Source: JAYZQT01 sp964412235
GTDB taxonomy: Bacteria; Pseudomonadota; Alphaproteobacteria; MPNO01; UBA830
NCBI GenBank assembly: GCA_964412235.1
Contig: CAYPNT010000108.1
Location: forward strand, 1 to 7,856
Direction of reading: 5' to 3'
DNA length: 7,856 bases
Shown here: piece after piece, positions 1 through 6,520 of the stretch
Numbering within the stretch: the stretch's first letter is position 1
Layout of the letters: each line of letters starts with the position of its first letter
Position numbers and translations under genes: made by a program
The notes under the pieces: model-generated
Told to the model about the DNA's origin: nothing
Database searches by the model: none
The model's input: the letters and a program-made list of their open reading frames with translations, nothing else

Positions 1-224
1 GCGGCACTCCCAAACGTAATTTCCTTTGCGTCGTGGCACAGTGACGCGATGAACATGAGATTAGACGTTATTGGCTCCGCGCGGTCCGTTATATGCTCCC
101 CAAGAAACGCTTCGGTATAACCAAGTTTATCCGCTAACAAGACGGCCTCACGGTCTTCTCTTAAAACTTGGCGATAATCCTTATTTGGAGGGTGTACGGG
201 CTGGGTAAAAAATCCGAGACGCAT
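1..224 (-). CDS. Luciferase-like (LLM class) flavin-dependent monooxygenase, N-terminal fragment
   Basis: The 74 codons visible read as the start of a bacterial luciferase-family TIM barrel. The N-terminus MRLGFFTQPVHPP forms the first beta strand and loop, and residues 36-50 carry Tyr-Thr-Glu-Ala-Phe-Leu-Gly-Glu-His followed by Thr-Asp and a Glu-Pro-Ile. This pattern is typical of the limonene-monooxygenase/alkanal-monooxygenase group, which uses reduced FMN and O2 to oxidise small organic substrates in the cytoplasm. The gene continues past the left edge, so most of the barrel and the rest of the flavin site are not visible. It is divergent from the DoxX-like gene, 63 bases away. The ATG is the natural family start, but no strong Shine-Dalgarno sequence precedes it. 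The family is clear; the substrate is unknown, and an F420-dependent relative cannot be excluded from this fragment. Confidence 0.85.
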   Translation of the reverse strand, partial: MRLGFFTQPVHPPNKDYRQVLREDREAVLLADKLGYTEAFLGEHITDRAEPITSNLMFIASLCHDAKEITFGSA

Positions 225-287
225 GACAGGACTATAGCAGTATTCCCTATATCGGGATAGAAAACACTGAAAATTGGAGCCAAACCA
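225..287. promoter_or_regulatory. Divergent intergenic region between the flavin monooxygenase and DoxX-like genes
   Basis: These 63 bases must hold the 5' signals of both flanking genes. A GGAG at 276-279 lies 8 bases before the GTG of the DoxX-like gene. An imperfect inverted repeat lies around 241-260, with TCCC and GGGA flanking a TATATC core and CTAT/ATAG at 247-250 and 257-260. It could be an operator or part of a promoter. I see no convincing -35/-10 pair on either strand, so the assignment rests mainly on position. Confidence 0.3.
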
Positions 288-650
288 GTGTACGCAGAAC
301 ACACATTAATACATGTCGTAGGACAGGTGGGTATCGCGATCTACTTTATTTGGATGGGCGTCAAAAACGTCATGTTGTGGAATATGAACGTCGAGCGAAC
401 CTATGCCGAAGGCTTACCCGCCATACCGACGCTTTTATTTGGTTTTACAATCCAATTTACAGGCGCGGTGATGGTTCTTTTTGACTGGCATGCAAATTAT
501 GGCGCGATGCTATTGATCGTGTTTACGATTCTCGCCAGCTGTCTTTTTCACAGATTTTGGGAAATGGACGATCAAGTTCGCCGCACGTACCACTTTCTAC
601 TCATAACGAACAACCTGTGTATTATCGCGGGTTTGCTCCTACTCACATAG
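288..650 (+). CDS. DoxX-family four-helix integral membrane protein
   Basis: This 120-residue protein has four hydrophobic segments, at about residues 8-27, 46-66, 70-88 and 102-119. That is the topology and length of DoxX/DoxD-type inner-membrane proteins. Residues 87-91 (Phe-His-Arg-Phe-Trp), after the third helix, match the Phe-His-x-Phe-Trp signature common in DoxX proteins. The start is GTG at 288, supported by GGAG at 276-279 with an 8-base spacer; an in-frame stop at 258-260 limits upstream extension and no in-frame ATG or GTG lies between. DoxX proteins have been tied to quinone-linked oxidation (archaeal thiosulfate:quinone oxidoreductase) and to redox-stress complexes in mycobacteria, but most bacterial members have no proven role. 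It sits alone on its strand between a divergent monooxygenase and a convergent hydrolase, so no operon partner is visible. Confidence 0.8.
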   Translation: MYAEHTLIHVVGQVGIAIYFIWMGVKNVMLWNMNVERTYAEGLPAIPTLLFGFTIQFTGAVMVLFDWHANYGAMLLIVFTILASCLFHRFWEMDDQVRRTYHFLLITNNLCIIAGLLLLT

Positions 651-657
651 TGCACCT

Positions 658-680
658 AGTGCGGGAACCTCCCGGACACT
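658..680. terminator. Hairpin between convergent genes, possible terminator
   Basis: The 46-base gap between two convergent stop codons holds a stem of AGTG+CGGGA (658-666) pairing with TCCCG+CACT (670-674 and 677-680). The loop is ACC and there is a 2-base bulge on the 3' arm. On the plus strand it is followed by a pyrimidine-rich ATTCTTCTT, a weak U tract. A second small hairpin, GCAC/GTGC around a 3-base loop at 652-662, overlaps it. The position suits termination of the DoxX-like gene and perhaps of the minus-strand operon, though the minus side lacks a U tract. Confidence 0.42.
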
Positions 681-696
681 CCATTCTTCTTGCCTA

Positions 697-2367
697 CTAT
701 TGTGCTGGTACTACAGGAAGCTTTAAACGAGAGGGATTTTTTGCATTATGCCAAAAGGTATCGGTCCCTACCTTGTAGTAAAGGTATTGATGCGTAAATA
801 ATGAGTCCGTCAATGGGGAATCACCGTTAACTATCTCCAGGCGAATACGGTGACCGGCCTTAAAACGATAGGCACACGGCATAACCTCAATCTCATACGT
901 ATGTATTTCCCCGGGTTCGATTGGTTGTGGGTTGTTATGGGTGTACATCGGTCTAAATCTTGTGCTGCGGTTGTCATCTTTCTCCCTATGGGATGCACGC
1001 ATCCAACCCTTGGAGACAACAATAGAAGAAGGTTGAAGCCCGGCATCCCGCTCCTCTTTTGACTGAGGAAGCTGGTCCGACAACTTTATTATAAAATCTG
1101 TGTCGGTATTAGTTGAAGAAGCACACAACTCTAAAATTATAGGACCCGCTATTTCCATATCTTTGGACAGGGGTTCCGTTGTAAAGGTTATGCAACCCCT
1201 TATGGGATCCGGACCCTGAGGACCAAACCCTACTGTACCCAACTTCCATCCGTCATGCGGATAATCCCAGCTCGTTGAACCGCCGTTTGCCGGAGGTTTT
1301 TCCGCGCTAAGGGAACCATCGTTTAGAGATGTTAGGCTGTTCGACCTTTTCTTCTTAAGATACAGCGACCTATATCGCATGTTCGCTGGCGGCCACACCT
1401 CATCTTCACGCCATTCATCCCGTCCACCCACGTGCAAACGAACATTTGGGCGTTTTTCCCAACCGTTTTTCTTACCTTTTAAATGATAATCATAGAACGG
1501 CAGGAGTTCCGCTTCGTGATACCATATATGATCAAATTGATCGTGGGCCTCAAATACGTCCTTTGCCCCGGTAACAACCAAGTTCTTCTCGGACTGCACA
1601 TCCTCGTACCCGAGGATATTCCCGCGCAGATGCAAGCCCATCTTGCCCCAATGGCCAATCGATAAAACGGGCACTTCTATCTCATCAAGACGTTCCCAAG
1701 CACAACGCTCACGCCACCAGTCGTCATAGGTCTGATGCCTAGCCATTTCACCGGCTAGGTCGAGGGGCATGTATTGACCTCCCGGACCGTTAGCTGCCCG
1801 TTGGAGGTTATTCACCCGCACCATTTGATACCACCAAGGCATAAAGTCGCAATAAATACCACCGTGATAGGCCGTCCCCCGGTACATATCTACTGAGCCG
1901 TCGTATGGGGCAATACACTTGAGGCTGGGTGGGTTCACAATTCCCATGAACCACTGAGACCATGCATAATAGGACTGCCCTAGCCCGCCAACGTTACCCG
2001 TACACCAATCTTGCCGAGCGACCCATTCAATACATTCGTAATAGTCCTGCTGTTCCTCTTTATCGAGAAGGTTGTAAGTTCCACCTGACTGTCCCGAGCC
2101 TCGCACATCCATATGAACGTATACGTAGCCCTGGTCCCGAACATACCATTCTACGGGCCCGACTTCCCGCCATAGAAATAATGTAGAATGCGGCAAGTCA
2201 TCGGTTTCGTACTGATAAGGTGATGCAGCAAAGAGTGCAGGAAATTTTCCAGGTGCATCGGGTCGGTAAATCCTAACAGCAACCCTGACGCCATCCCTCA
2301 TGGTCACAAAAACAGGCGATTCTACTTTCATTTTGTAACGCGTTCTTGATGCGGTTTTGGTTGCCAT
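697..2367 (-). CDS. CocE/NonD family hydrolase (peptidase S15-like alpha/beta hydrolase)
   Basis: The 556-residue protein matches CocE/NonD hydrolases in length (usually about 550-600) and domain order. An alpha/beta-hydrolase core covers about residues 15-300. It contains Asp-Val-Arg-Gly-Ser-Gly-Gln-Ser (87-94) and the nucleophile elbow Gly-Gln-Ser-Tyr-Tyr, with Ser132 as probable nucleophile. A C-terminal beta-rich jelly-roll domain (about 385-550) carries Gly-Trp-Met-Arg-Ala-Ser-His-Arg at 454-461. Relatives hydrolyse esters (cocaine esterase), amides or acyl-prolyl dipeptides. The usual acid-residue motif Gly-Gly-Trp-Tyr-Asp reads Ile-Gly-His-Trp-Gly-Lys-Met-Gly at 237-244, so the Asp is not where expected. 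The canonical Gly-Pro-Trp-x-His is also absent; several His (275, 280, 284) lie nearby. No signal peptide is seen, so it is probably cytoplasmic. An AGGGG at 2374-2378 supports the start. It lies 21 bases after the FAH-family stop and is likely the last gene of the operon. The substrate is unknown. Confidence 0.88.
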   Translation of the reverse strand: MATKTASRTRYKMKVESPVFVTMRDGVRVAVRIYRPDAPGKFPALFAASPYQYETDDLPHSTLFLWREVGPVEWYVRDQGYVYVHMDVRGSGQSGGTYNLLDKEEQQDYYECIEWVARQDWCTGNVGGLGQSYYAWSQWFMGIVNPPSLKCIAPYDGSVDMYRGTAYHGGIYCDFMPWWYQMVRVNNLQRAANGPGGQYMPLDLAGEMARHQTYDDWWRERCAWERLDEIEVPVLSIGHWGKMGLHLRGNILGYEDVQSEKNLVVTGAKDVFEAHDQFDHIWYHEAELLPFYDYHLKGKKNGWEKRPNVRLHVGGRDEWREDEVWPPANMRYRSLYLKKKRSNSLTSLNDGSLSAEKPPANGGSTSWDYPHDGWKLGTVGFGPQGPDPIRGCITFTTEPLSKDMEIAGPIILELCASSTNTDTDFIIKLSDQLPQSKEERDAGLQPSSIVVSKGWMRASHREKDDNRSTRFRPMYTHNNPQPIEPGEIHTYEIEVMPCAYRFKAGHRIRLEIVNGDSPLTDSLFTHQYLYYKVGTDTFWHNAKNPSRLKLPVVPAQ

Positions 2368-2388
2368 TTTCTGCCCCTAGAAAGTTGG

Positions 2389-3324
2389 TTATATCAACGT
2401 ATTTATAAGCGTCCCGACACCTTCCAACTCTACTTCAATCGTGTCACCTGCATGCATGAAGACCTGTGGATCACGACCCACTCCAACACCCGACGGCGAC
2501 CCAGTAGTGACGATGTCACCTGGGTGAAAACGATACCACTGTGAATAATATTCTATGATTTCGGGTAATTTGAAGATGAGATCGTCTGTCTTCGTATCCT
2601 GCATGACGTCCCCATTCAGGCGGGTTTGCAAGTGAAGATCATATGGATCTGATATTTCGTCTTTTGTTACAATTACAGGGCCACATGGCGTGAAACCTGG
2701 TAGGTTTTTACCGAGGATGTTGCGTTCCCATCCATGTATTGGCCCGAAAGGGGGCTCCCCCAACTTAATGTCTGGAATCCAATCGCGCGCGGACACATCA
2801 TTGGCGATAGTATAACCGACAACGTAATCCATTGCGTCCTCTCTACTCACACGGTGACAATCGCGCCCAAATACAAAACAAAATTCACCCTCGTAATCAA
2901 TCATGTCCGGACATTGAGGAGGGACGGAAATTGGTTTGCCCGAACCCAACAAGGTCTCTCTAATTTTTATAAAACCGGCAGGGTTAGGCGGTGGAGGTGT
3001 ATTGCTCATTTCCGCCAAGTGTCGGCCATAGTTCATGCCGACGGAAAATATTAACCACGGATCTGGCACGGGCGGAGCTAATTCCACATCGGCAAAACGA
3101 GAAATGGAAGAGGCACACTCTTCACCTGCGTTTTCCGCCTCTCCAATTATGCGCTGGACTGCATCTAGTCCTTCGTCACCTCTTTCCAAGATTTCACGTA
3201 CTGAACTGGGGCGCCATCCACCAACAATGACACTGTCCGGGGCAGTACTGAGGTTGAGAACTTCTTCATCGCCAATCATTACACCGGGAATACCGGCGCC
3301 CTGGTCTATGGTCAGCAGCTTCAT
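2389..3324 (-). CDS. Fumarylacetoacetate hydrolase (FAH) family protein
   Basis: The 311-residue protein has the FAH fold signature. A short N-terminal domain (about 1-85) precedes the catalytic domain (about 88-311). Metal ligands are visible as Asp-Tyr-Glu-Gly-Glu (Glu145 and Glu147) and Asn-Asp-Val-Ser-Ala-Arg-Asp (Asp176). Lys206 lies in Gly-Lys-Asn-Leu-Pro-Gly-Phe-Thr-Pro-Cys-Gly-Pro, and the closing Thr-Thr-Gly-Ser-Pro-Ser-Gly-Val-Gly is at 273-281. FAH enzymes use Mg2+ or similar ions on 1,3-dicarbonyl or 2-oxo acids as C-C hydrolases, decarboxylases, isomerases or hydratases, often after ring cleavage. This fits the extradiol dioxygenase encoded divergently nearby. The start is well set by GGGAGG at 3330-3335, five bases upstream of ATG, inside the 17-base gap after the permease stop. 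The exact reaction cannot be told from sequence; an oxaloacetate or acylpyruvate hydrolase role is an alternative. Confidence 0.92.
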   Translation of the reverse strand: MKLLTIDQGAGIPGVMIGDEEVLNLSTAPDSVIVGGWRPSSVREILERGDEGLDAVQRIIGEAENAGEECASSISRFADVELAPPVPDPWLIFSVGMNYGRHLAEMSNTPPPPNPAGFIKIRETLLGSGKPISVPPQCPDMIDYEGEFCFVFGRDCHRVSREDAMDYVVGYTIANDVSARDWIPDIKLGEPPFGPIHGWERNILGKNLPGFTPCGPVIVTKDEISDPYDLHLQTRLNGDVMQDTKTDDLIFKLPEIIEYYSQWYRFHPGDIVTTGSPSGVGVGRDPQVFMHAGDTIEVELEGVGTLINTLI

Positions 3325-3341
3325 TTGTTCCTCCCGAACGT

Positions 3342-5255
3342 TTAGTTAAGTGAGGTTGCTAGTTCGGGTATCGCTATCACGAGCAGCAAAACAACAAGCA
3401 TCGTAATCGCAAATGGAACAGCACCCCAGAAAACATCTTCTATCCCAATTCTGTCATCCTTGAGATTGTTATGGATCACAAAACACGCCAACCCAAGTGG
3501 TGGAGTGAGGAGACCTATTTCGACCGCGATTATTGTCACAATACCAAACCAAATCAGATCGACGTCAAACGGCGCAAGAGCAGGGATTGCGAGGGGCACC
3601 GTAATCAACATTATTGAGCCCGCATCGAGAATTGTGCCCATTAGGATAATAGCCACGACATAAATAGCGATCAGAGCAGAAACCCCAAGCCCAGACGCCA
3701 TAACCCACCCTTCCATAAGATCAGGTATTCCAGTAAGGGCAATCATCCGAGAATAGATATGGGCTGACAAAAGCAAAAAGCAGATTGAGGCCGTAACATG
3801 GCCTGTGTCCGTAAGAGCCTCCCATAGGGCCGCTCTGGTGAGCTTCCCCTTCACAAGGGTGAGTATCAACGCACCGAATGCACCGATGCCACCAGCCTCG
3901 GTTGCCGTAAAAATTCCACCGTAAATACCGCCCAAAACAAGAATAATAAGTAGGACAATTGGCACGCTCTTCTGCGCCGCCTCCAAAGACCCCATCATTT
4001 TAGGTCTATCAGTTTTAAGTGCTTCCGGGGACCCAACTTTGTCCGGAAACTTATTAGCCAATATCCAAATTAGGACACAATATGCACCGGCCAGGACTAG
4101 GCCGGGTACTATTCCTGCCATAAAAAGGTCACCGATAGATTGTTCTGCTATAATTCCAAATATAATTAGAAGCAGACTGGGGGGTATAAGCATTCCTAAT
4201 ACGGAACTTCCGGCAACGACCCCCACGGAAAACCTTGGCTTATAACCGAGCCGAAGCATTTCTGGCACCGCAACACGAGTAAAAACCGATGCCGACGCAA
4301 TACTTGTCCCGGTGACCGCCGCAAATACCGCGTTAGCTCCAACAGTTGCGGTTCCCAACCCCCCCTTGAATTTCCGAAAGAGATTGTTGGCGACATCGTA
4401 TGTATCTCGTCCTATACCGGAAATACTCACAAGCAAACCCATCAGAACGAAGAGTGGAATAACGCCGAACTCATACTGTTGCATACTTTCGCCGGCGGAC
4501 AGAGCAAGCAGCCGGCCACCTATATCTATGTCCCGGATGCCCCACATGCACACAAACGATATCAATGCCAACGCAACGCCAACATGCACACCGATATAGA
4601 CAAAGAATAAAACAAAAAATATCGAAATCACGCCAATCCCAGGGGCTTCAATTTCCGAGTAAGAGGCCAACGCCCACAGAATGAAGCAACCAAATGCGAA
4701 AAGGACTGAAACCAGTGATATGCCGCGAAATTCAAATTTATTTTCCGCGCGCAATTTCGCGATATGTCGAAGACCGTCCAAGAAAGCGCGCCAAAACTGA
4801 ATTGCGCACAGAACCGCCCCCACAATAACCAAAATCTTAAATGGCCACGTTGGCAGGGCAAAATCACCCTCTAGTCCCTCGTAGGTATTCCGTTGCCAAA
4901 CCTTGAAAAATACGGGCAACGTATACCAGAACACGATGACCATCAGGAATACACCCAGGCAATCGTAAATAGCCCTGAGAGGGACACCAATTGAAGGCCT
5001 GTTTTTTAACAAACGCGCAAGCAAAACGTCAGACCGTGTCAAACGATCCGCACGTATCGCCGAGGGTAATTGCATAAAAACAATTACCAACATCGACATT
5101 TCAATCAGCAGAGGGATACCTTTTATAGGCGCGTTAAATGCGGCCCTGCACACGACGTCAGTCGTGAGCAGGACCATCATAATAAATATCCAGCCACTAC
5201 CGGTCGCATTAAAGGCCGCCACAAGTTTGTCAAACAAACGAACCACAGTTTTCAT
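3342..5255 (-). CDS. dctQM: TRAP transporter fused permease (DctQM)
   Basis: The 637-residue membrane protein joins both TRAP permease subunits. The DctQ part (about 1-175) has four hydrophobic helices, near 22-40, 48-63, 98-118 and 138-158. A linking helix (about 179-198) leads into the large DctM part (about 205-637), with a dozen or so hydrophobic segments. DctM landmarks are Gly-Thr-Ser-Ile-Ala-Ser-Ala-Ser (316-323), Ile-Pro-Pro-Ser (357-360), Phe-Thr-Ala-Thr-Glu-Ala-Gly-Gly (449-456) and Gly-Leu-Leu-Thr-Pro-Pro-Leu-Gly (581-588). TRAP permeases work as secondary, usually sodium-coupled importers that need their binding protein; the natural fusion resembles the SiaQM arrangement. The gene follows dctP by 66 bases and precedes the FAH gene by 17. 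Only a weak AGGT (from 5263 downward) precedes the ATG, suggesting less translation than dctP. The substrate is not predictable from the permease alone. Confidence 0.94.
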   Translation of the reverse strand: MKTVVRLFDKLVAAFNATGSGWIFIMMVLLTTDVVCRAAFNAPIKGIPLLIEMSMLVIVFMQLPSAIRADRLTRSDVLLARLLKNRPSIGVPLRAIYDCLGVFLMVIVFWYTLPVFFKVWQRNTYEGLEGDFALPTWPFKILVIVGAVLCAIQFWRAFLDGLRHIAKLRAENKFEFRGISLVSVLFAFGCFILWALASYSEIEAPGIGVISIFFVLFFVYIGVHVGVALALISFVCMWGIRDIDIGGRLLALSAGESMQQYEFGVIPLFVLMGLLVSISGIGRDTYDVANNLFRKFKGGLGTATVGANAVFAAVTGTSIASASVFTRVAVPEMLRLGYKPRFSVGVVAGSSVLGMLIPPSLLLIIFGIIAEQSIGDLFMAGIVPGLVLAGAYCVLIWILANKFPDKVGSPEALKTDRPKMMGSLEAAQKSVPIVLLIILVLGGIYGGIFTATEAGGIGAFGALILTLVKGKLTRAALWEALTDTGHVTASICFLLLSAHIYSRMIALTGIPDLMEGWVMASGLGVSALIAIYVVAIILMGTILDAGSIMLITVPLAIPALAPFDVDLIWFGIVTIIAVEIGLLTPPLGLACFVIHNNLKDDRIGIEDVFWGAVPFAITMLVVLLLVIAIPELATSLN

Positions 5256-5291
5256 ATCAACCTATGCGGCCTGCCTATATGCATCCATACA

Positions 5292-5310
5292 TTTACGAAC
5301 TACGCGTAAA
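5292..5310 (-). other. Stem-loop in the dctP-dctQM intercistronic gap
   Basis: A perfect 6-bp inverted repeat, TTTACG at 5292-5297 and CGTAAA at 5305-5310, flanks a 7-base loop in the 66-base gap after the dctP stop. An 8-bp palindrome TACGCGTA (5301-5308) overlaps it. There is no U tract, so it is unlikely to be a full terminator. Stem-loops after binding-protein genes commonly stabilise the upstream mRNA and lower permease expression, and that role is inferred here. Confidence 0.35.
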
Positions 5311-5321
5311 GACAATAAAAC

Positions 5322-6395
5322 TTAGCTTTTGTCCCAATGCCGCGAGATCACAACATTTCGCGTTCTCAACTCGTCCATGTAAGTTTTTAACAGCTTATTT
5401 CCCGGGAGGCCCTTCTTCTCCAACCGAGCTGCCCATTCCTTTGCGATGTTTGGCATTGCTGCCGCCCATTTTTCTCTCTCGGAATTTGACAAAACGCTAA
5501 ACTTCGCGCCCTTCTTTTTCATTATCGCCTTAAACTTTGCCCGCTTTTTATTATCAATCATATTTTGATACGCAGGCCACTTCACCGATTCTTCTTTAAT
5601 GATGTTCTGTATATATGAAGGTAAGCTTTTCCATGTTGAAAGGTTAAATGTTAAAGCCGAACTTGTCGTCGGACCAAAATTGACCTCAGTTAGATGGGGA
5701 GCAACGGAGTAGGTTTTATAGATAAACCCGAGAATCCAACCGATAGGATAACCTTCATAAACTCCGTTTTTTATATTGGTATAGGATTGGTTCATCGATG
5801 AGGTAACAGAAATCGACCCAGTCCCCCTGATCCATTGCCCAAACGAACCACTTGTACCGATTTTCCGACCCTTTAAGTCAGATACTTTGGTAAGGGGAAA
5901 CTTCGTCATCATCTGCATAGAATCATTAATTCCACTTTGGATGTAAATTTGGTTGTGCTTAGTGTACGCCGCGTTCATTTCTGGAATCACAGCGCGTAAC
6001 TTCATGTCTATTGCTGTCAGCTGCTCCCTTGTCGATGCAACAAAGGGCGTATAAACGGCAAACGCTTCCATGGGCAGATTCGATGGCTCAAAATTTTTCA
6101 ATATTAGGCCTCCACCGGCAATCCCCTCTTCCACTGCTTCAAAGAGCTCATGAAATTTTGCAAGAGATTGCGTGTACGCGTGTGTCCATTTGATTTGGTC
6201 ACCCTTACCCGCTTCTTTTAAGCGTGCATTAATTTTCTTTGACAATATATTTTTAAATGCGGCGACAAAGGTCACCATGGGTGGCGGAGCAGCTGCCATC
6301 GTAATCTTGTAGGTTTTCCCGTAAGCGGGTGCTGTCGCTGCCAGGGCCAGGGCCATGGTCGCTGCCGTAATTCCTACGCCGAGTCTTTTAGCCAT
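5322..6395 (-). CDS. dctP: TRAP transporter periplasmic substrate-binding protein (DctP family)
   Basis: The chosen start gives 357 residues. It has a Sec signal peptide (Lys3-Arg4, hydrophobic 6-20, likely cleavage after Ala24 or near Gly26) and a mature binding protein of normal TRAP length. A GGGGAGGA at 6403-6410 with a 7-base spacer fixes this ATG; a 14-codon extension to 6437 would bury the signal peptide and lacks such a site. DctP-like landmarks are Phe-His-Glu-Leu-Phe-Glu-Ala-Val-Glu-Glu-Gly (81-91), Val-Ser-Asp-Leu-Lys-Gly-Arg-Lys-Ile-Gly (171-180) and Tyr-Thr-Asn-Ile-Lys-Asn-Gly-Val-Tyr-Glu-Gly (205-215). The protein captures solute in the periplasm and delivers it to DctQM. At residue 180, where relatives usually have Arg (Lys-Ile/Leu-Arg) contacting a substrate carboxylate, this protein has Gly. 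It is first in the four-gene minus-strand operon. The ligand is unknown. Confidence 0.92.
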   Translation of the reverse strand: MAKRLGVGITAATMALALAATAPAYGKTYKITMAAAPPPMVTFVAAFKNILSKKINARLKEAGKGDQIKWTHAYTQSLAKFHELFEAVEEGIAGGGLILKNFEPSNLPMEAFAVYTPFVASTREQLTAIDMKLRAVIPEMNAAYTKHNQIYIQSGINDSMQMMTKFPLTKVSDLKGRKIGTSGSFGQWIRGTGSISVTSSMNQSYTNIKNGVYEGYPIGWILGFIYKTYSVAPHLTEVNFGPTTSSALTFNLSTWKSLPSYIQNIIKEESVKWPAYQNMIDNKKRAKFKAIMKKKGAKFSVLSNSEREKWAAAMPNIAKEWAARLEKKGLPGNKLLKTYMDELRTRNVVISRHWDKS

Positions 6396-6450
6396 TTTAA
6401 TGTCCTCCCCTAAATTCTTATGTATTGATGGTACCATTACCGTTCAACCC

Positions 6451-6478
6451 GTGACAACGCGTTGCAAGAAAATATTAT
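6451..6478 (+). promoter_or_regulatory. Candidate sigma70-type promoter for the dioxygenase gene
   Basis: GTGACA at 6451-6456 matches TTGACA at five of six bases, and TATTAT at 6473-6478 matches TATAAT at five of six, with a 16-base spacer. Transcription would start near 6485, about 35 bases before the TTG start. The palindrome CAACGCGTTG sits over the -35 edge and spacer, where a bound repressor would block polymerase. This is a pattern match only. Confidence 0.4.
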
Positions 6479-6504
6479 TACAGGCAATATTTGTAACGTA
6501 TTAA

Positions 6505-6520
6505 AGGAGGAGAACTTTTT
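6505..6520 (+). promoter_or_regulatory. Ribosome binding site deciding the TTG start of the dioxygenase
   Basis: AGGAGG at 6505-6510, within a longer AAAGGAGGAG, is a near-perfect Shine-Dalgarno sequence. The spacer to TTG is 10 bases, longer than the usual 5-9, and ends in a run of seven T that includes the first two bases of the start codon. It is the only site that can explain a start upstream of His11. Confidence 0.7.

Larger units (their letters stand above)
6396..6520. promoter_or_regulatory. Divergent control region with palindromes between dctP and dioxygenase genes
   Basis: This 125-base gap separates two divergent transcription units and holds several symmetric elements. They are the 10-bp palindromes ATGGTACCAT (6428-6437) and CAACGCGTTG (6455-6464), plus a 7-bp inverted repeat AAATATT/AATATTT with a 9-base spacer (6470-6476 and 6486-6492). 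Both directions end in strong Shine-Dalgarno sequences. For the minus strand, a possible promoter is TTGTCA (6457-6452) with TACCAT (6433-6428) at 18-base spacing, which is weak in the -10. The palindromes are plausible operators for a regulator controlling both units, but no regulator gene is present in the window. Confidence 0.45.

Noticed and set aside
557..778. Plus-strand open frame of 73 codons overlapping the DoxX-like gene and the 3' end of the hydrolase
   Set aside because: It overlaps two well-supported genes, has no family resemblance and no convincing ribosome site.
2734..3349. Three overlapping plus-strand open frames opposite the FAH-family gene
   Set aside because: All lie antisense to a gene with clear conserved motifs; their translations show no domain features and look like shadow frames.
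5264..5500. Plus-strand open frame across the dctP-dctQM gap
   Set aside because: It runs antisense over the conserved C-terminus of dctP and has no family features.
6396..6437. A 14-codon N-terminal extension of dctP from an ATG at 6437
   Set aside because: It would place charged residues ahead of a clear signal peptide, has no strong ribosome site, and the ATG at 6395 has an excellent Shine-Dalgarno sequence inside the extension. The extension ATG lies within a palindrome.
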